This document shows, in pieces, positions 1-7,194 of a stretch of 12,267 nt of DNA. The position numbers and the translations under genes are program-made. This DNA comes from JAIOSM01 sp964593725 (lineage in GTDB: Bacteria > Desulfobacterota > Desulfobacteria > Desulfobacterales > Desulfobacteraceae): the NCBI GenBank assembly GCA_964593725.1, contig CAZQJS010000075.1:1-12267 (forward strand), in the 5' to 3' direction. Positions within the stretch are counted from its first letter, which is position 1. Each line of letters starts with the position of its first letter. The notes beneath the pieces are model-generated. The model did not search any database. It saw only the letters and a list, made by a program, of their open reading frames with translations, and had not been told where the DNA came from.

Positions 1-1
1 T

Positions 2-649
2 CTACGGGGAATTGAAATTGCAAAAAAAACAGGAATTGATTTTCAGATCAATACCACAATTACAAAAACAAATCTTGATGAAATACCAAAGATTCTTAAA
101 CTTGCACAAGAGCTTGGCGCTGTTGCCCACCACATATTTCTTCTTGTTCCCACTGGAAGGGGCAAATATATTATTGACTCGGGAATTGATGCCCGGCAAT
201 ATGAGAAGACCCTGAACTGGTTCTATGACCAGAGGGAAAAGACCAGTTTGCAGTTAAAAGCAACCTGTGCTCCCCATTATTACAGAATATTGCGCCAGCG
301 CGCAAAACAAGAAGGCAGAAAAGTAACCTTTGAGACCCATGGACTCGATGCTGTAACAAGGGGCTGCCTTGCTGGAACCGGCTTCTGTTTTGTCTCCCAT
401 GTGGGAAGAGTCCAGACCTGCGGATTCCTTGATGTTGACTGTGGCAATGTTACAAAACAGCCCTTTTATGAAATATGGAAAAACTCACATGTGTTCAAAG
501 AACTAAGGGACTTTTCAAACCTCCAGGGCACCTGCGGCCTTTGTGAATATAAAAATGTCTGCGGCGGATGCCGGGCAAGGGCCTATGAAGCCACAGGCTC
601 TTACCTTGCCCAGGAACCTTTGTGTACCTACCAGCCCCGGAAAGCTTAA
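2..649 (+). CDS. ahbD: AhbD-like heme b synthase (radical SAM/SPASM), 3' part only
   Basis: The frame is open from the first complete codon at base 2 to a TAA at 647-649, giving the C-terminal 215 residues. The start and the radical SAM CxxxCxxC motif lie outside the window. What remains is the end of the TIM-barrel (HHIFLLVPTGRGK) and a cysteine-rich SPASM-type region: RGCLAGTGFCF, QTCGFL, DVDCG, then CGLCEYKNVCGGCRARAY and a last Cys near the end, which would bind an auxiliary 4Fe-4S cluster. This pattern is typical of the NirJ/AhbC/AhbD group. AhbD removes two propionate carboxyls from Fe-coproporphyrin III to give heme b in sulfate reducers and methanogens. The CGGC form and the GCLAGTGFCF stretch favour AhbD over AhbC or NirJ, but I cannot exclude those without the N-terminus. 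The gene is convergent with the ABC ATPase gene, 23 bp away, and I see no clear terminator between them. Confidence 0.78.
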   Translation, partial: LRGIEIAKKTGIDFQINTTITKTNLDEIPKILKLAQELGAVAHHIFLLVPTGRGKYIIDSGIDARQYEKTLNWFYDQREKTSLQLKATCAPHYYRILRQRAKQEGRKVTFETHGLDAVTRGCLAGTGFCFVSHVGRVQTCGFLDVDCGNVTKQPFYEIWKNSHVFKELRDFSNLQGTCGLCEYKNVCGGCRARAYEATGSYLAQEPLCTYQPRKA

Positions 650-672
650 CCTTCTATACTGTTTTTCACTGT

Positions 673-1410
673 TTAAAGAATCTGGCTTAAAAAGAGTTTG
701 GTTCTGTCATGGCCTGGATTTGTAAAAAAATGTTCAGGTGTACCTTCTTCCACAATGGCTCCCTGGTCCATGAATATAACTCTGTTTGCAACTTCCCTTG
801 CAAACCCCATTTCATGGGTAACAACAACCATGGTCATGCCTTCCTTTGCCAGTGACTTCATTACATCCAGTACTTCTCCAATCATCTCAGGGTCAAGGGC
901 TGATGTTGGTTCATCAAAAAGCATTATTTTCGGGTGCATTGCAAGGGCCCTTGCAATTGCAACACGCTGCTGCTGCCCGCCTGAGAGCTGGGCAGGAAAT
1001 ACATTGGCTTTCTCGGCAATACCAACCTTTGCAAGAAGTTCCATGCTCTTCTTTTGAGCAGTAAGTTTATTTGTTTTTCTTACAACCCTCTGGGCAAGAT
1101 TTACATTTTCAATAACGGTTTTATGTGGGAACAGATTAAAGGACTGGAACACCATTCCAACTTCTGCCCTGACCTTATTAATATTTGTCCTGCGATTGAG
1201 AATATCAACTCCATCGATATAGATATGGCCTTTGGTTGCAACCTCAAGATGGTTAAGACATCTCAAATATGTGCTCTTGCCTGAACCTGATGGACCTATG
1301 ACAACAACAACTTCCCCCCTGTTGATTTCAGTATTAACATCCACAAGGGCATTGACACTGTCACCATCAGCAGTTTTAAAGGTCTTATATAAATTAACTG
1401 TTTTAATCAT
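673..1410 (-). CDS. Polar amino acid ABC transporter, ATP-binding protein (GlnQ/HisP type)
   Basis: A 245-residue cytoplasmic ATPase that powers an amino acid importer, with the normal length of the GlnQ/HisP/ArtP group. All nucleotide-binding motifs are intact: Walker A GPSGSGKST (39-47), Q-loop Gln89 in VFQSF, signature LSGGQQQ (142-148), Walker B IMLFDEP (162-168) with catalytic Glu167, D-loop SALD, and switch His199 in VVVTHEMGFA. The ATG overlaps the permease stop by 4 bases (ATGA, 1407-1410), so translation is probably coupled. A GGAGG lies about 11 bases upstream, inside the permease gene. It is the last gene of the binding protein-permease-ATPase operon. The family is certain; the substrate (glutamine, arginine, cystine or another polar amino acid) cannot be read from the ATPase. 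Confidence 0.95.
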   Translation of the reverse strand: MIKTVNLYKTFKTADGDSVNALVDVNTEINRGEVVVVIGPSGSGKSTYLRCLNHLEVATKGHIYIDGVDILNRRTNINKVRAEVGMVFQSFNLFPHKTVIENVNLAQRVVRKTNKLTAQKKSMELLAKVGIAEKANVFPAQLSGGQQQRVAIARALAMHPKIMLFDEPTSALDPEMIGEVLDVMKSLAKEGMTMVVVTHEMGFAREVANRVIFMDQGAIVEEGTPEHFFTNPGHDRTKLFLSQIL

Positions 1411-2417
1411 GGAGTTTCCATCCTCCTTTCAAGGTATTGAACAAACATGGAAAGGGTAAAAGTAAGTACCAGATATAAAATTGCACATACAAACCAGAAT
1501 TCATACGGCTGAAGGCTTGTGGTAATACCCTCCCGTGTCGCTTTTGTAAGCTCACGCACTGCAATTATACCTAAGAGTGATGAATCTTTAATTAATGTAA
1601 TAAACTGGCCGGCAAGGGGCGGCAGAATCCTGCGGATGGCCTGGGGCAGAACAATATAGTACATGCATTGAGCAGAAGTCATGCCAAGGGAACGGGAAGC
1701 TTCTATCTGGCCTATATTTATTGATTCAATACCTGATCTGACAATTTCAGTGACATAGGCTCCGGCAAAGGTTGAAAGAGCTGCAATACCATACCACATG
1801 GCTGATATCTCATGAAAACCCGCACTCATTAAAAGTTTGTTAAAAATAGTTGCAAATACAAAGTACCAGATAAATATCTGAACCAGCAGAGGCGAACCAC
1901 GGACAAGTTCGATATAGCAGATTGATGACCATTTCAAGGCAGGATTGGTGGAAATTCGTGCAATACCACCTATAATACCTATGAAAATACCGATAATACT
2001 TGAGTATATACTCACCTTAAGTGTAATTAAAATACCTGTGCCCAAAAGCCCTAAGCGCCACCTCTTATACCTGGCAAGGGTATCTCCCGAGTATACAACA
2101 TCACCTTTATCAATAAGAACCTTGCCGGATTCAGGAAGCGTATAAATCTCATCTCCATAACTTCCATTGACGGTTATTATGATTTTCCCTTTGCTGTTGG
2201 TGATGCTTTTAACCACACCCTTTATCTCAGCGTTTAAATCAAAGGATTTATTACTGTAAAAATACCCGGGTATTTTATACCAGCGCCAGGTATAATCAAT
2301 TTTCTTAGTGGCATATGAGAACAGGCCTATAAGTACAATTGCCAGGACAATAAAGCCCGTCACACTGAGATTATAAGCCACAGGATTTATCCTGTTAAGG
2401 CCGGAACTAGTTTTCAT
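1407..2417 (-). CDS. Polar amino acid ABC transporter permease with extra N-terminal domain
   Basis: A 336-residue inner-membrane permease of the HisM/GlnP family. The usual core starts near residue 122 and holds about five transmembrane helices, the ELVRGSPLLVQ stretch (170-180) and the cytoplasmic EAA loop (about 239-267: EASRSLGMT, then LPQAIRRILPP) that docks on the ATPase. Family members are usually 215-250 residues. The extra ~115 N-terminal residues comprise one hydrophobic helix (about 15-35) and a polar, strand-rich segment (about 55-115) that contains GDVVYSGDTLARY, a pattern like biotinyl/lipoyl-type beta-sandwich turns. That domain is probably extracytoplasmic, which is an inference. 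Only one permease is present, so a homodimer is likely. The start ATG at 2417 has only a modest GGATGA upstream. The gene follows the binding-protein gene after an intrinsic terminator, so it probably depends on readthrough. Confidence 0.93.
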   Translation of the reverse strand: MKTSSGLNRINPVAYNLSVTGFIVLAIVLIGLFSYATKKIDYTWRWYKIPGYFYSNKSFDLNAEIKGVVKSITNSKGKIIITVNGSYGDEIYTLPESGKVLIDKGDVVYSGDTLARYKRWRLGLLGTGILITLKVSIYSSIIGIFIGIIGGIARISTNPALKWSSICYIELVRGSPLLVQIFIWYFVFATIFNKLLMSAGFHEISAMWYGIAALSTFAGAYVTEIVRSGIESINIGQIEASRSLGMTSAQCMYYIVLPQAIRRILPPLAGQFITLIKDSSLLGIIAVRELTKATREGITTSLQPYEFWFVCAILYLVLTFTLSMFVQYLERRMETP

Positions 2418-2466
2418 AAAAATTTTTCATCCATTTTATTTAAATTATAAACAACTTGGAATTTAA

Positions 2467-2502
2467 AAAAAGCCGACAGGGATCGATCACTGCCGGCTTT
2501 TT
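2467..2502 (-). terminator. Intrinsic terminator/attenuator inside the ABC operon
   Basis: The arms are AAAAAGCCG-a-CAG (2467-2479) and CTG-c-CGGCTTTTT (2490-2502). They pair over 12 base pairs with a single A/C mismatch around a 10-base loop (2480-2489). In the minus direction the hairpin is followed by seven T residues (plus-strand A run 2465-2471). The T run on the other side means it could also stop plus-strand transcription. It lies 31 bp after the binding-protein stop and 49 bp before the permease start. Partial termination here would give more binding protein than permease and ATPase, a common arrangement in such operons. Confidence 0.85.
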
Positions 2503-2533
2503 AAAATTACACTTAAGTACTTTGATCTATATT

Positions 2534-3403
2534 CTAGGATTTTGCCATTTCATCAATCCAGTCAGTACTTGTTATCCATTTACTGTATATAACATCATAG
2601 CGGCCGTCATTTTTCATCTGTCTTAGGAAATTATTCAGCCAGTTCAGGAAATCAGGGTCGCCTTTTTTGATTGCCCATGCAAGTGGTTCAAAAGTAAAAG
2701 GTTTATCAATGAATGTCATTTTACCTTTACCCTGCTGTGCCATAAAAGTCGCACAAAAAGGAAGATCATAGATTGTTGCATCTGCTTTTCCGTTGAATAC
2801 TTCAAGGGCAGCTTCGCTCTCAGCTTCAAATGATTTATAGTTAGCTTTAGGGATCAGTCTCTTGATTGCCTGCTCGCCTGTTGTACCAAGTTTTGAAGTA
2901 ACAGTGTACTTAGGGTCATTTAGATCTTTGTAAGATTTTATTTCACCTTCAAGGCCTTTTCTGAGAAGTATGGTCTGTCCTACAATGATGTACGGGTCTG
3001 CAAAATTAATGGCAAGGTTACGTTTCTGGGTGATTGTCATTCCACTAATGATAATATCAAATTTGTCAGTTATTAAAGCCGGAATAATTCCATCCCATGC
3101 AGTGTTAAAAGGGACAAACTTCACGCCCATTGCTTTGGCCATCTCCTTGGCCATATCAATATCAAATCCTATGAAATCACCTTCTTTGTTTGTCATTTCA
3201 AATGGAAGATAACCTGCCTCAAAACCAACTCTTAATTCACCTCTTTTCTGAATTTTTTCAAGGGTTGAACTCTGGGCAAGTTGAATCTGTGCATTCACCT
3301 CTTTTTTTTCTGTTGTCTTATCCTCCTGCTGGGCACAGCCTGCAAAAAACAGCAGAGAAACAAAAATTACCAAAACAGTTACTAAATTAAAATTCCTTCT
3401 CAT
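2534..3403 (-). CDS. Polar amino acid ABC transporter, lipoprotein substrate-binding protein
   Basis: A 289-residue family 3 solute-binding protein that captures an amino acid outside the inner membrane and delivers it to the permease encoded next. The N-terminus is a lipoprotein signal: basic MRRNF, a hydrophobic core, and the lipobox FFAGC with Cys23 as the lipidated residue. A charged linker (about 24-45) leads into the binding fold: RGELRVGFEAGYLPFEM, GDFIGFDIDMAKEMAKAMG (75-93), WDGIIPAL, then SGMTITQKRN with Arg128, which in this family binds the ligand carboxylate. Asp208 in KADATIYD is in the usual position for the amino-group contact. The ATG at 3403 is preceded by GAGGGGG at a good distance. 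It heads the operon and is separated from the permease by a terminator. The closest types are GlnH/HisJ/FliY-like, but the exact ligand cannot be told. Confidence 0.95.
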   Translation of the reverse strand: MRRNFNLVTVLVIFVSLLFFAGCAQQEDKTTEKKEVNAQIQLAQSSTLEKIQKRGELRVGFEAGYLPFEMTNKEGDFIGFDIDMAKEMAKAMGVKFVPFNTAWDGIIPALITDKFDIIISGMTITQKRNLAINFADPYIIVGQTILLRKGLEGEIKSYKDLNDPKYTVTSKLGTTGEQAIKRLIPKANYKSFEAESEAALEVFNGKADATIYDLPFCATFMAQQGKGKMTFIDKPFTFEPLAWAIKKGDPDFLNWLNNFLRQMKNDGRYDVIYSKWITSTDWIDEMAKS

Positions 3404-3436
3404 GTTACTAACCCCCTCTTACTTTTGTAGTTCCTG

Positions 3437-3454
3437 CCCGGATAGCCTTCCGGG
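3437..3454 (-). promoter_or_regulatory. Leader hairpin upstream of the binding-protein gene
   Basis: CCCGGA (3437-3442) and TCCGGG (3449-3454) form a perfect 6-bp GC-rich stem with a 6-base loop. It lies about 34 bases before the start codon and ends about 21 bases before the Shine-Dalgarno run GAGGGGG. It stands out in AT-rich surroundings. It has no T run after it, so it is not a plain terminator. It may stabilise the 5' end of the mRNA or affect ribosome access. I could not match the leader to a known riboswitch. Confidence 0.4.
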
Positions 3455-3467
3455 TTACGTTAAGCTG

Positions 3468-3508
3468 TTTTTAATCCTGGATTACAGCACAATAGGATTA
3501 AAAACCAA
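3468..3508 (-). promoter_or_regulatory. Candidate promoter with overlapping 11-bp inverted repeat
   Basis: In the minus direction TTGGTT (3508-3503) and TGTAAT (3486-3481) are spaced by 16 bases and could serve as -35 and -10 boxes for the ABC operon. The -10 matches consensus at five of six positions and the -35 at only three. A perfect 11-bp inverted repeat, TTTTTAATCCT (3468-3478) and AGGATTAAAAA (3494-3504), brackets the -10. Inside it TAATCC-T-GGATTA (3472-3484) is a 13-base palindrome. A repressor or activator site is a reasonable reading, but no regulator is known for it. The rest of 3404-3615 is AT-rich and shows no gene. Confidence 0.4.
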
Positions 3509-3615
3509 TTTTAATTCTACCTTTTCCTCTTAAATAATAAAAATCTATTGTGTAGGTTTAACACATAGGGATTAAATGGCAAGATTTTTTTTAAATAAAT
3601 ACTCCAAAATCCCTT

Positions 3616-5703
3616 TTAAATTGAATTTAAAGTCAATGTAATTGGACGTTCTTCTTCACTTTTACCTGTGAATCGGACAGGCCCGGGCCGCCTAAGACGG
3701 TCTTTCCCTGGATTTGCTGCAAGCCACTCTTCCCTTAATGATTTAAATATTCTGAACGCATTGGAATCTGTATCAACAACGGAGCGCTCAATAACAAGGG
3801 CAAGGCGCCCTTTTCTCTCCTCAAGGTGCATGAGTTTTGCAATGGGAACACCCAGAGGCTCCCATTTTTCAAACTCATACTCAAGATTCTTTATTGCTGC
3901 CATCTGCCCTGTTGCCCCGTTGGCCACAAGGCTGAAAGCGGTCATGCCAAGGTTGTATCCGAAATTACAGTCAAAAAGGGTGGGATCATTGCCCCTTCCG
4001 TCATAGCCGTAGAAATGAAGCTGGGTTTTAAACTTTGGAACAGATTTGTTAAATATCTGAAGTATGGGTGCTGGAATTTCCTGATCTTCAGTGATCAGAC
4101 TTGCATGTAAAAGCTCCTGTTTTAAGGTTTTTTTAGAAATAATTGATTTTTTAACAAGGAATAATCCATTATCACTGTAGTTCCTGAAAAGTATCTTTCC
4201 AATCTTTTCAGGGTTGAGTCCTGACTGTTCCATGGTATATCTGAAATAATCCTGATCAATACCAACCTTGTATTCCCCTTTTTCAATCAACATATCAAGG
4301 TACTCTTTTACCATGTCTATGATAATCTTCTCTGTTTTGACCAGGGAAAACTGGAAATTGCCATGGGTGTCACGTTCTATTAATAACCCTTCCTGGAAAA
4401 ACAAAGGAAGCTGGTTAAAAAGATCATCATCCCTTAAATTCCACAATGCAATGTCTTTTTCACTTTTCATACCCCTTGTAAGCCGTCTTAAGTAATCAAG
4501 TTTATCTGTGAGTGCCGGAAAAGAAGAGTGGAAATCAGAGTCATGGATATTATTGTAATCTGCTATTATCTTATTCAGTTTAATTATAAAAATCTGAATC
4601 TCGTTTATGAACTCCAGGATGCCCTCCGGTAGAATCATTATTCCATAATTCTTTCCAAAGGCAGCTCTTCTGACAATGGCATCACATATCACTCTTGACA
4701 GATGGCGAAGGGTGATCCCAAAGGCAGTGTAATCGATCTCATTATTCTTTTGTGCTTTCTTAAGCCTCTCAGTATCAACATAATCGGCAAGTTCTTCACC
4801 TATAAATGTCAGATTAGCATGGGTCTGGAGTGCACTCTCCAGGGCAAGATGGCTTGCCACCCTTCCCATAACCTTACATATATGCCAGTATTTAACATCG
4901 GAATTTGCATCATTTGCAAGATTGCTTATGTTCTGGGAAAACCCCCTGGCAGCAGTATGAAAACCAAAGGAGATTGCACACAAAGTTTCGCCATCGTCAG
5001 TTTTAACCTGGATATCCCCATCAATTGTCTTTGGAACACCAATCACCTGTATACCATACAGTTTAAACTCCTGGGCAAGAAATGCCGCATTTGTATTTGA
5101 GTCATCTCCGCCGATAATGATCAATGCATCAAGTTTGAGCTTAAGACATACTCTTCGTGAAGCATCAATCTTTTCCCTGGAATCGATCTTTGTCCTCCCG
5201 GTTTTTATCATGGAGAATCCACCCATGTTTCTATAGGTATCCACAAGGCTCTCTGTTATTTCTATATAATTACCCTCAATAATCCCGTCAGGCCCCAGAA
5301 TAAAACCATACACCTTTGAATCAGGGTTTGCCCTTTTTGTTTCATCAAATATTCCTGCTATAACATTATGACCGCCCGGTGCAGGACCGCCGGAAAATAC
5401 AACACCGATATTTCTCTTTTTTTTAAAAAAAATTTTTTCTTCTTCTGGTTTTTCAGGATCATTGATAACTTTCTGAACACTATTCTTAATTATGTCAGGC
5501 AGAGCTTTTTCAGCCTCCTTATCTATACTGAACCTATACTGAGGCTGTTTTGACAGAGATGTATAACCACCTGAAAAAACACCTATTTTTCTTGGTGAAA
5601 ATGTTCTTCTTTCAAGTACTTCTTTGCTGATATCCGATATTACATTCTCAGTTAACGGATGGTTGAGCAGAACATCAATATCGATTTGTTTTTCTTCCCC
5701 CAT
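3616..5703 (-). CDS. pfp: Pyrophosphate-dependent 6-phosphofructokinase (PPi-PFK, long form)
   Basis: A 695-residue cytoplasmic enzyme that reversibly phosphorylates fructose 6-phosphate with pyrophosphate, serving both glycolysis and gluconeogenesis. The phosphate-donor loop is GGPAPGGHN (105-113). The signature GGDDSNTNA (198-206) has Asp where ATP enzymes have Gly (GGDGS), and together with the Lys in PKTIDGD (224-230) this marks PPi use. Asp227 and Asp229 should be catalytic. MGRVASHLALE (279-289) and, near the C-terminus, YDGRGNDPTLFDCNFGY are sugar-phosphate binding regions of the long family. Long PPi-PFKs run about 550-615 residues; this one adds about 95 residues before the catalytic fold. 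A T8-A8-T6 tract (plus strand) encodes residues 89-96, at the junction. The start ATG has AGGAGA 5 bases upstream. It lies 34 bp after the diguanylate cyclase gene on the same strand, so probably one transcript. PPi specificity is confident from motifs; kinetics are unknown. Confidence 0.93.
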   Translation of the reverse strand: MGEEKQIDIDVLLNHPLTENVISDISKEVLERRTFSPRKIGVFSGGYTSLSKQPQYRFSIDKEAEKALPDIIKNSVQKVINDPEKPEEEKIFFKKKRNIGVVFSGGPAPGGHNVIAGIFDETKRANPDSKVYGFILGPDGIIEGNYIEITESLVDTYRNMGGFSMIKTGRTKIDSREKIDASRRVCLKLKLDALIIIGGDDSNTNAAFLAQEFKLYGIQVIGVPKTIDGDIQVKTDDGETLCAISFGFHTAARGFSQNISNLANDANSDVKYWHICKVMGRVASHLALESALQTHANLTFIGEELADYVDTERLKKAQKNNEIDYTAFGITLRHLSRVICDAIVRRAAFGKNYGIMILPEGILEFINEIQIFIIKLNKIIADYNNIHDSDFHSSFPALTDKLDYLRRLTRGMKSEKDIALWNLRDDDLFNQLPLFFQEGLLIERDTHGNFQFSLVKTEKIIIDMVKEYLDMLIEKGEYKVGIDQDYFRYTMEQSGLNPEKIGKILFRNYSDNGLFLVKKSIISKKTLKQELLHASLITEDQEIPAPILQIFNKSVPKFKTQLHFYGYDGRGNDPTLFDCNFGYNLGMTAFSLVANGATGQMAAIKNLEYEFEKWEPLGVPIAKLMHLEERKGRLALVIERSVVDTDSNAFRIFKSLREEWLAANPGKDRLRRPGPVRFTGKSEEERPITLTLNSI
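5417..5438. repeat. Homopolymer tract T8-A8-T6 inside pfp
   Basis: Three adjoining homopolymer runs on the plus strand (T 5417-5424, A 5425-5432, T 5433-5438) read as A6-T8-A8 in the coding strand. They encode Lys-Ile-Phe-Phe-Lys-Lys-Lys around residues 90-96 of the phosphofructokinase. Such runs can cause polymerase slippage. The reading frame is intact here. Whether the tract varies or only reflects AT-rich codon use cannot be told from one sequence. Confidence 0.7.
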
Positions 5704-5737
5704 GTCTTCTCCTGGTTAATATTCTGATTCTTATTAT

Positions 5738-7153
5738 TTAATTTACAACCACTTGATTTCTGCCGTTGGATTTTGCCTGATAAACAGCTATATCCACGCG
5801 CTCAAAAAGGGATTCAAATTTTCTGTCATCCTTTGAAATCTGTGCAACACCTATACTGACTGTAACTTTGACCTTCTCTTCTTTGTAAATAAATTCTATT
5901 TTTTCAATATTTTTTCTTATCTTTTCAGCAGCCTGCTTTGCAGCTTCCTTACCGGTTTCAGGCATAATGATCGTAAACTCTTCTCCGCCGTACCTTGCAA
6001 GCATATCCACTTTACGCAGAAGCGCCATTGTCCGTTTTATAATCTCTTTTAAACATTTATCACCAACTGCATGGCCATATTTATCATTTATCCTTTTAAA
6101 ATGATCAGCATCAATAAGCAACAGGGAGAACAGATTGCCATATCTTAAGAATCTGTCCATCTCCTGCTGTGCACGCCGGTCATAGGCTCTTCTGTTATAG
6201 GCGCCTGTCAGCTGATCCCTGTACGCCTTTGCTTCAAGTTTTTTTGACTGTTCAGTTGCTTCAGTCAGCTCTTTCTTAAGCTTTATAAACCCTTTTTTAA
6301 ATGCCTGCAAGGTCTGTTTAGCACTCTTTTTAACAGCCTGTTCCCTCTCTCTTTTTTCTTTTAAAGCATCATCTATGGCAGCAAGTCTTTTAGCTATTTT
6401 TTCTCTTAAGCCCTCAAGGCTCTCTGCAACACAGGTATTCTCCTTTAGCCCGCCAAGTTCCCTGACAAGAGTTGATTCAAATCTATTACCTGCCTGGATC
6501 ATCTCACCGGTATGCTTATATGATGCAGCAAGACTTGCTTCAATACCAAAGATACCTTTAATAATATCCTGTACAAATGAAGCAATCTTTTCCCTGTCCC
6601 TGGTTGTATCTGCTATATATGTTGCAAAAAGTGCAAAGAGTGTTGTCCGTATATCATTGATATCATTGGAGGTTGTACAATTCTTCAATTTTTCAGTAAT
6701 ATCATCAAGGCGTTTATTATACTCTTCACCCATTGTGGATTTGAGATTGTTTACAACATCATTGTATGCATCCTTAAACTCTTCTATTAATGATGCCGAT
6801 GATTTTTTAACAAATGATGGAAGCCAGCCTTTTTTGCCATGTACAGCATCACACTCCTCCTTTAGAAGAACATCTTTAAGCTGGTTAAATATATATTCAA
6901 GTTTTCCCAGGGATGCACCCTTTTTAAGGGCTGAACTTAAATCTCGGCACACATCTGAAAACATTGAATCACTCTCGGCAACAGAGTCAATTATCAGCGG
7001 CAGGTATCTCCGATAGAGCTTATCTGTTTTTTCATACTGTTCTTCAAGTTCATCTAACTCCCGAAGGAGTTTACTCTTCTGACCTTCAAGTTTGTCAATG
7101 CGGCTTTTGAGCTCATAATGCCTGCTGTCCATATTTGTCCCGGAATGTGCCAT
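5738..7153 (-). CDS. Soluble GGDEF diguanylate cyclase with helical N-terminal region
   Basis: A 471-residue protein whose C-terminal GGDEF domain (about 308-471) should make c-di-GMP from two GTP. The active-site motif is GGEEF (389-393). Metal-binding Asp348 sits in LLLIDADHF and substrate contacts in NDKYGHAVGD (356-365). An intact RxxD inhibitory site (Arg380, Asp383) lies exactly five residues before GGEEF, so product feedback is expected. The first ~300 residues have no membrane segment or signal peptide. They are predominantly charged and helical, with coiled coil likely at about 11-47 and 250-306. I do not recognise a known sensor domain there. The ATG at 7153 has a weak CAGG; a second in-frame ATG at residue 8 follows CCGGGAC, so the true start may be 21 bases later. 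It is followed by pfp after 34 bp. Confidence 0.92.
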   Translation of the reverse strand: MAHSGTNMDSRHYELKSRIDKLEGQKSKLLRELDELEEQYEKTDKLYRRYLPLIIDSVAESDSMFSDVCRDLSSALKKGASLGKLEYIFNQLKDVLLKEECDAVHGKKGWLPSFVKKSSASLIEEFKDAYNDVVNNLKSTMGEEYNKRLDDITEKLKNCTTSNDINDIRTTLFALFATYIADTTRDREKIASFVQDIIKGIFGIEASLAASYKHTGEMIQAGNRFESTLVRELGGLKENTCVAESLEGLREKIAKRLAAIDDALKEKREREQAVKKSAKQTLQAFKKGFIKLKKELTEATEQSKKLEAKAYRDQLTGAYNRRAYDRRAQQEMDRFLRYGNLFSLLLIDADHFKRINDKYGHAVGDKCLKEIIKRTMALLRKVDMLARYGGEEFTIIMPETGKEAAKQAAEKIRKNIEKIEFIYKEEKVKVTVSIGVAQISKDDRKFESLFERVDIAVYQAKSNGRNQVVVN

Positions 7154-7194
7154 ATCAATGCCTGTCTATCCCATTGCTGTTTCTTTGATCTGTA

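Noticed and set aside
248..649. A short 133-residue protein starting at base 248
   Set aside because: The same frame stays open to the window edge and the upstream translation fits the radical SAM protein, so this start is internal.
650..672. A bidirectional terminator between the convergent ahbD-like and ATPase genes
   Set aside because: The 23-bp gap contains T runs but no stem of useful length.
3421..3540. A c-di-GMP or other known riboswitch in the binding-protein leader
   Set aside because: A GC-rich stem is present, but I could not find the conserved core sequences of the c-di-GMP-I, glnA or preQ1 classes.
3541..3615. A pfp terminator formed by GGGATT (minus strand, near 3610) and AATCCC (near 3570)
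   Set aside because: The arms are only about 6 bp with a loop of more than 30 bases, and a T run is not placed directly after the stem.
3668..4006. A 112-codon plus-strand frame
   Set aside because: It lies fully antisense to the conserved C-terminal sugar-phosphate binding region of pfp and resembles no known protein.
6375..7016. A 213-codon open frame on the plus strand
   Set aside because: It is antisense to the diguanylate cyclase gene, rich in Ser/Leu, has no recognisable motif, and the opposite strand encodes a clear family protein.
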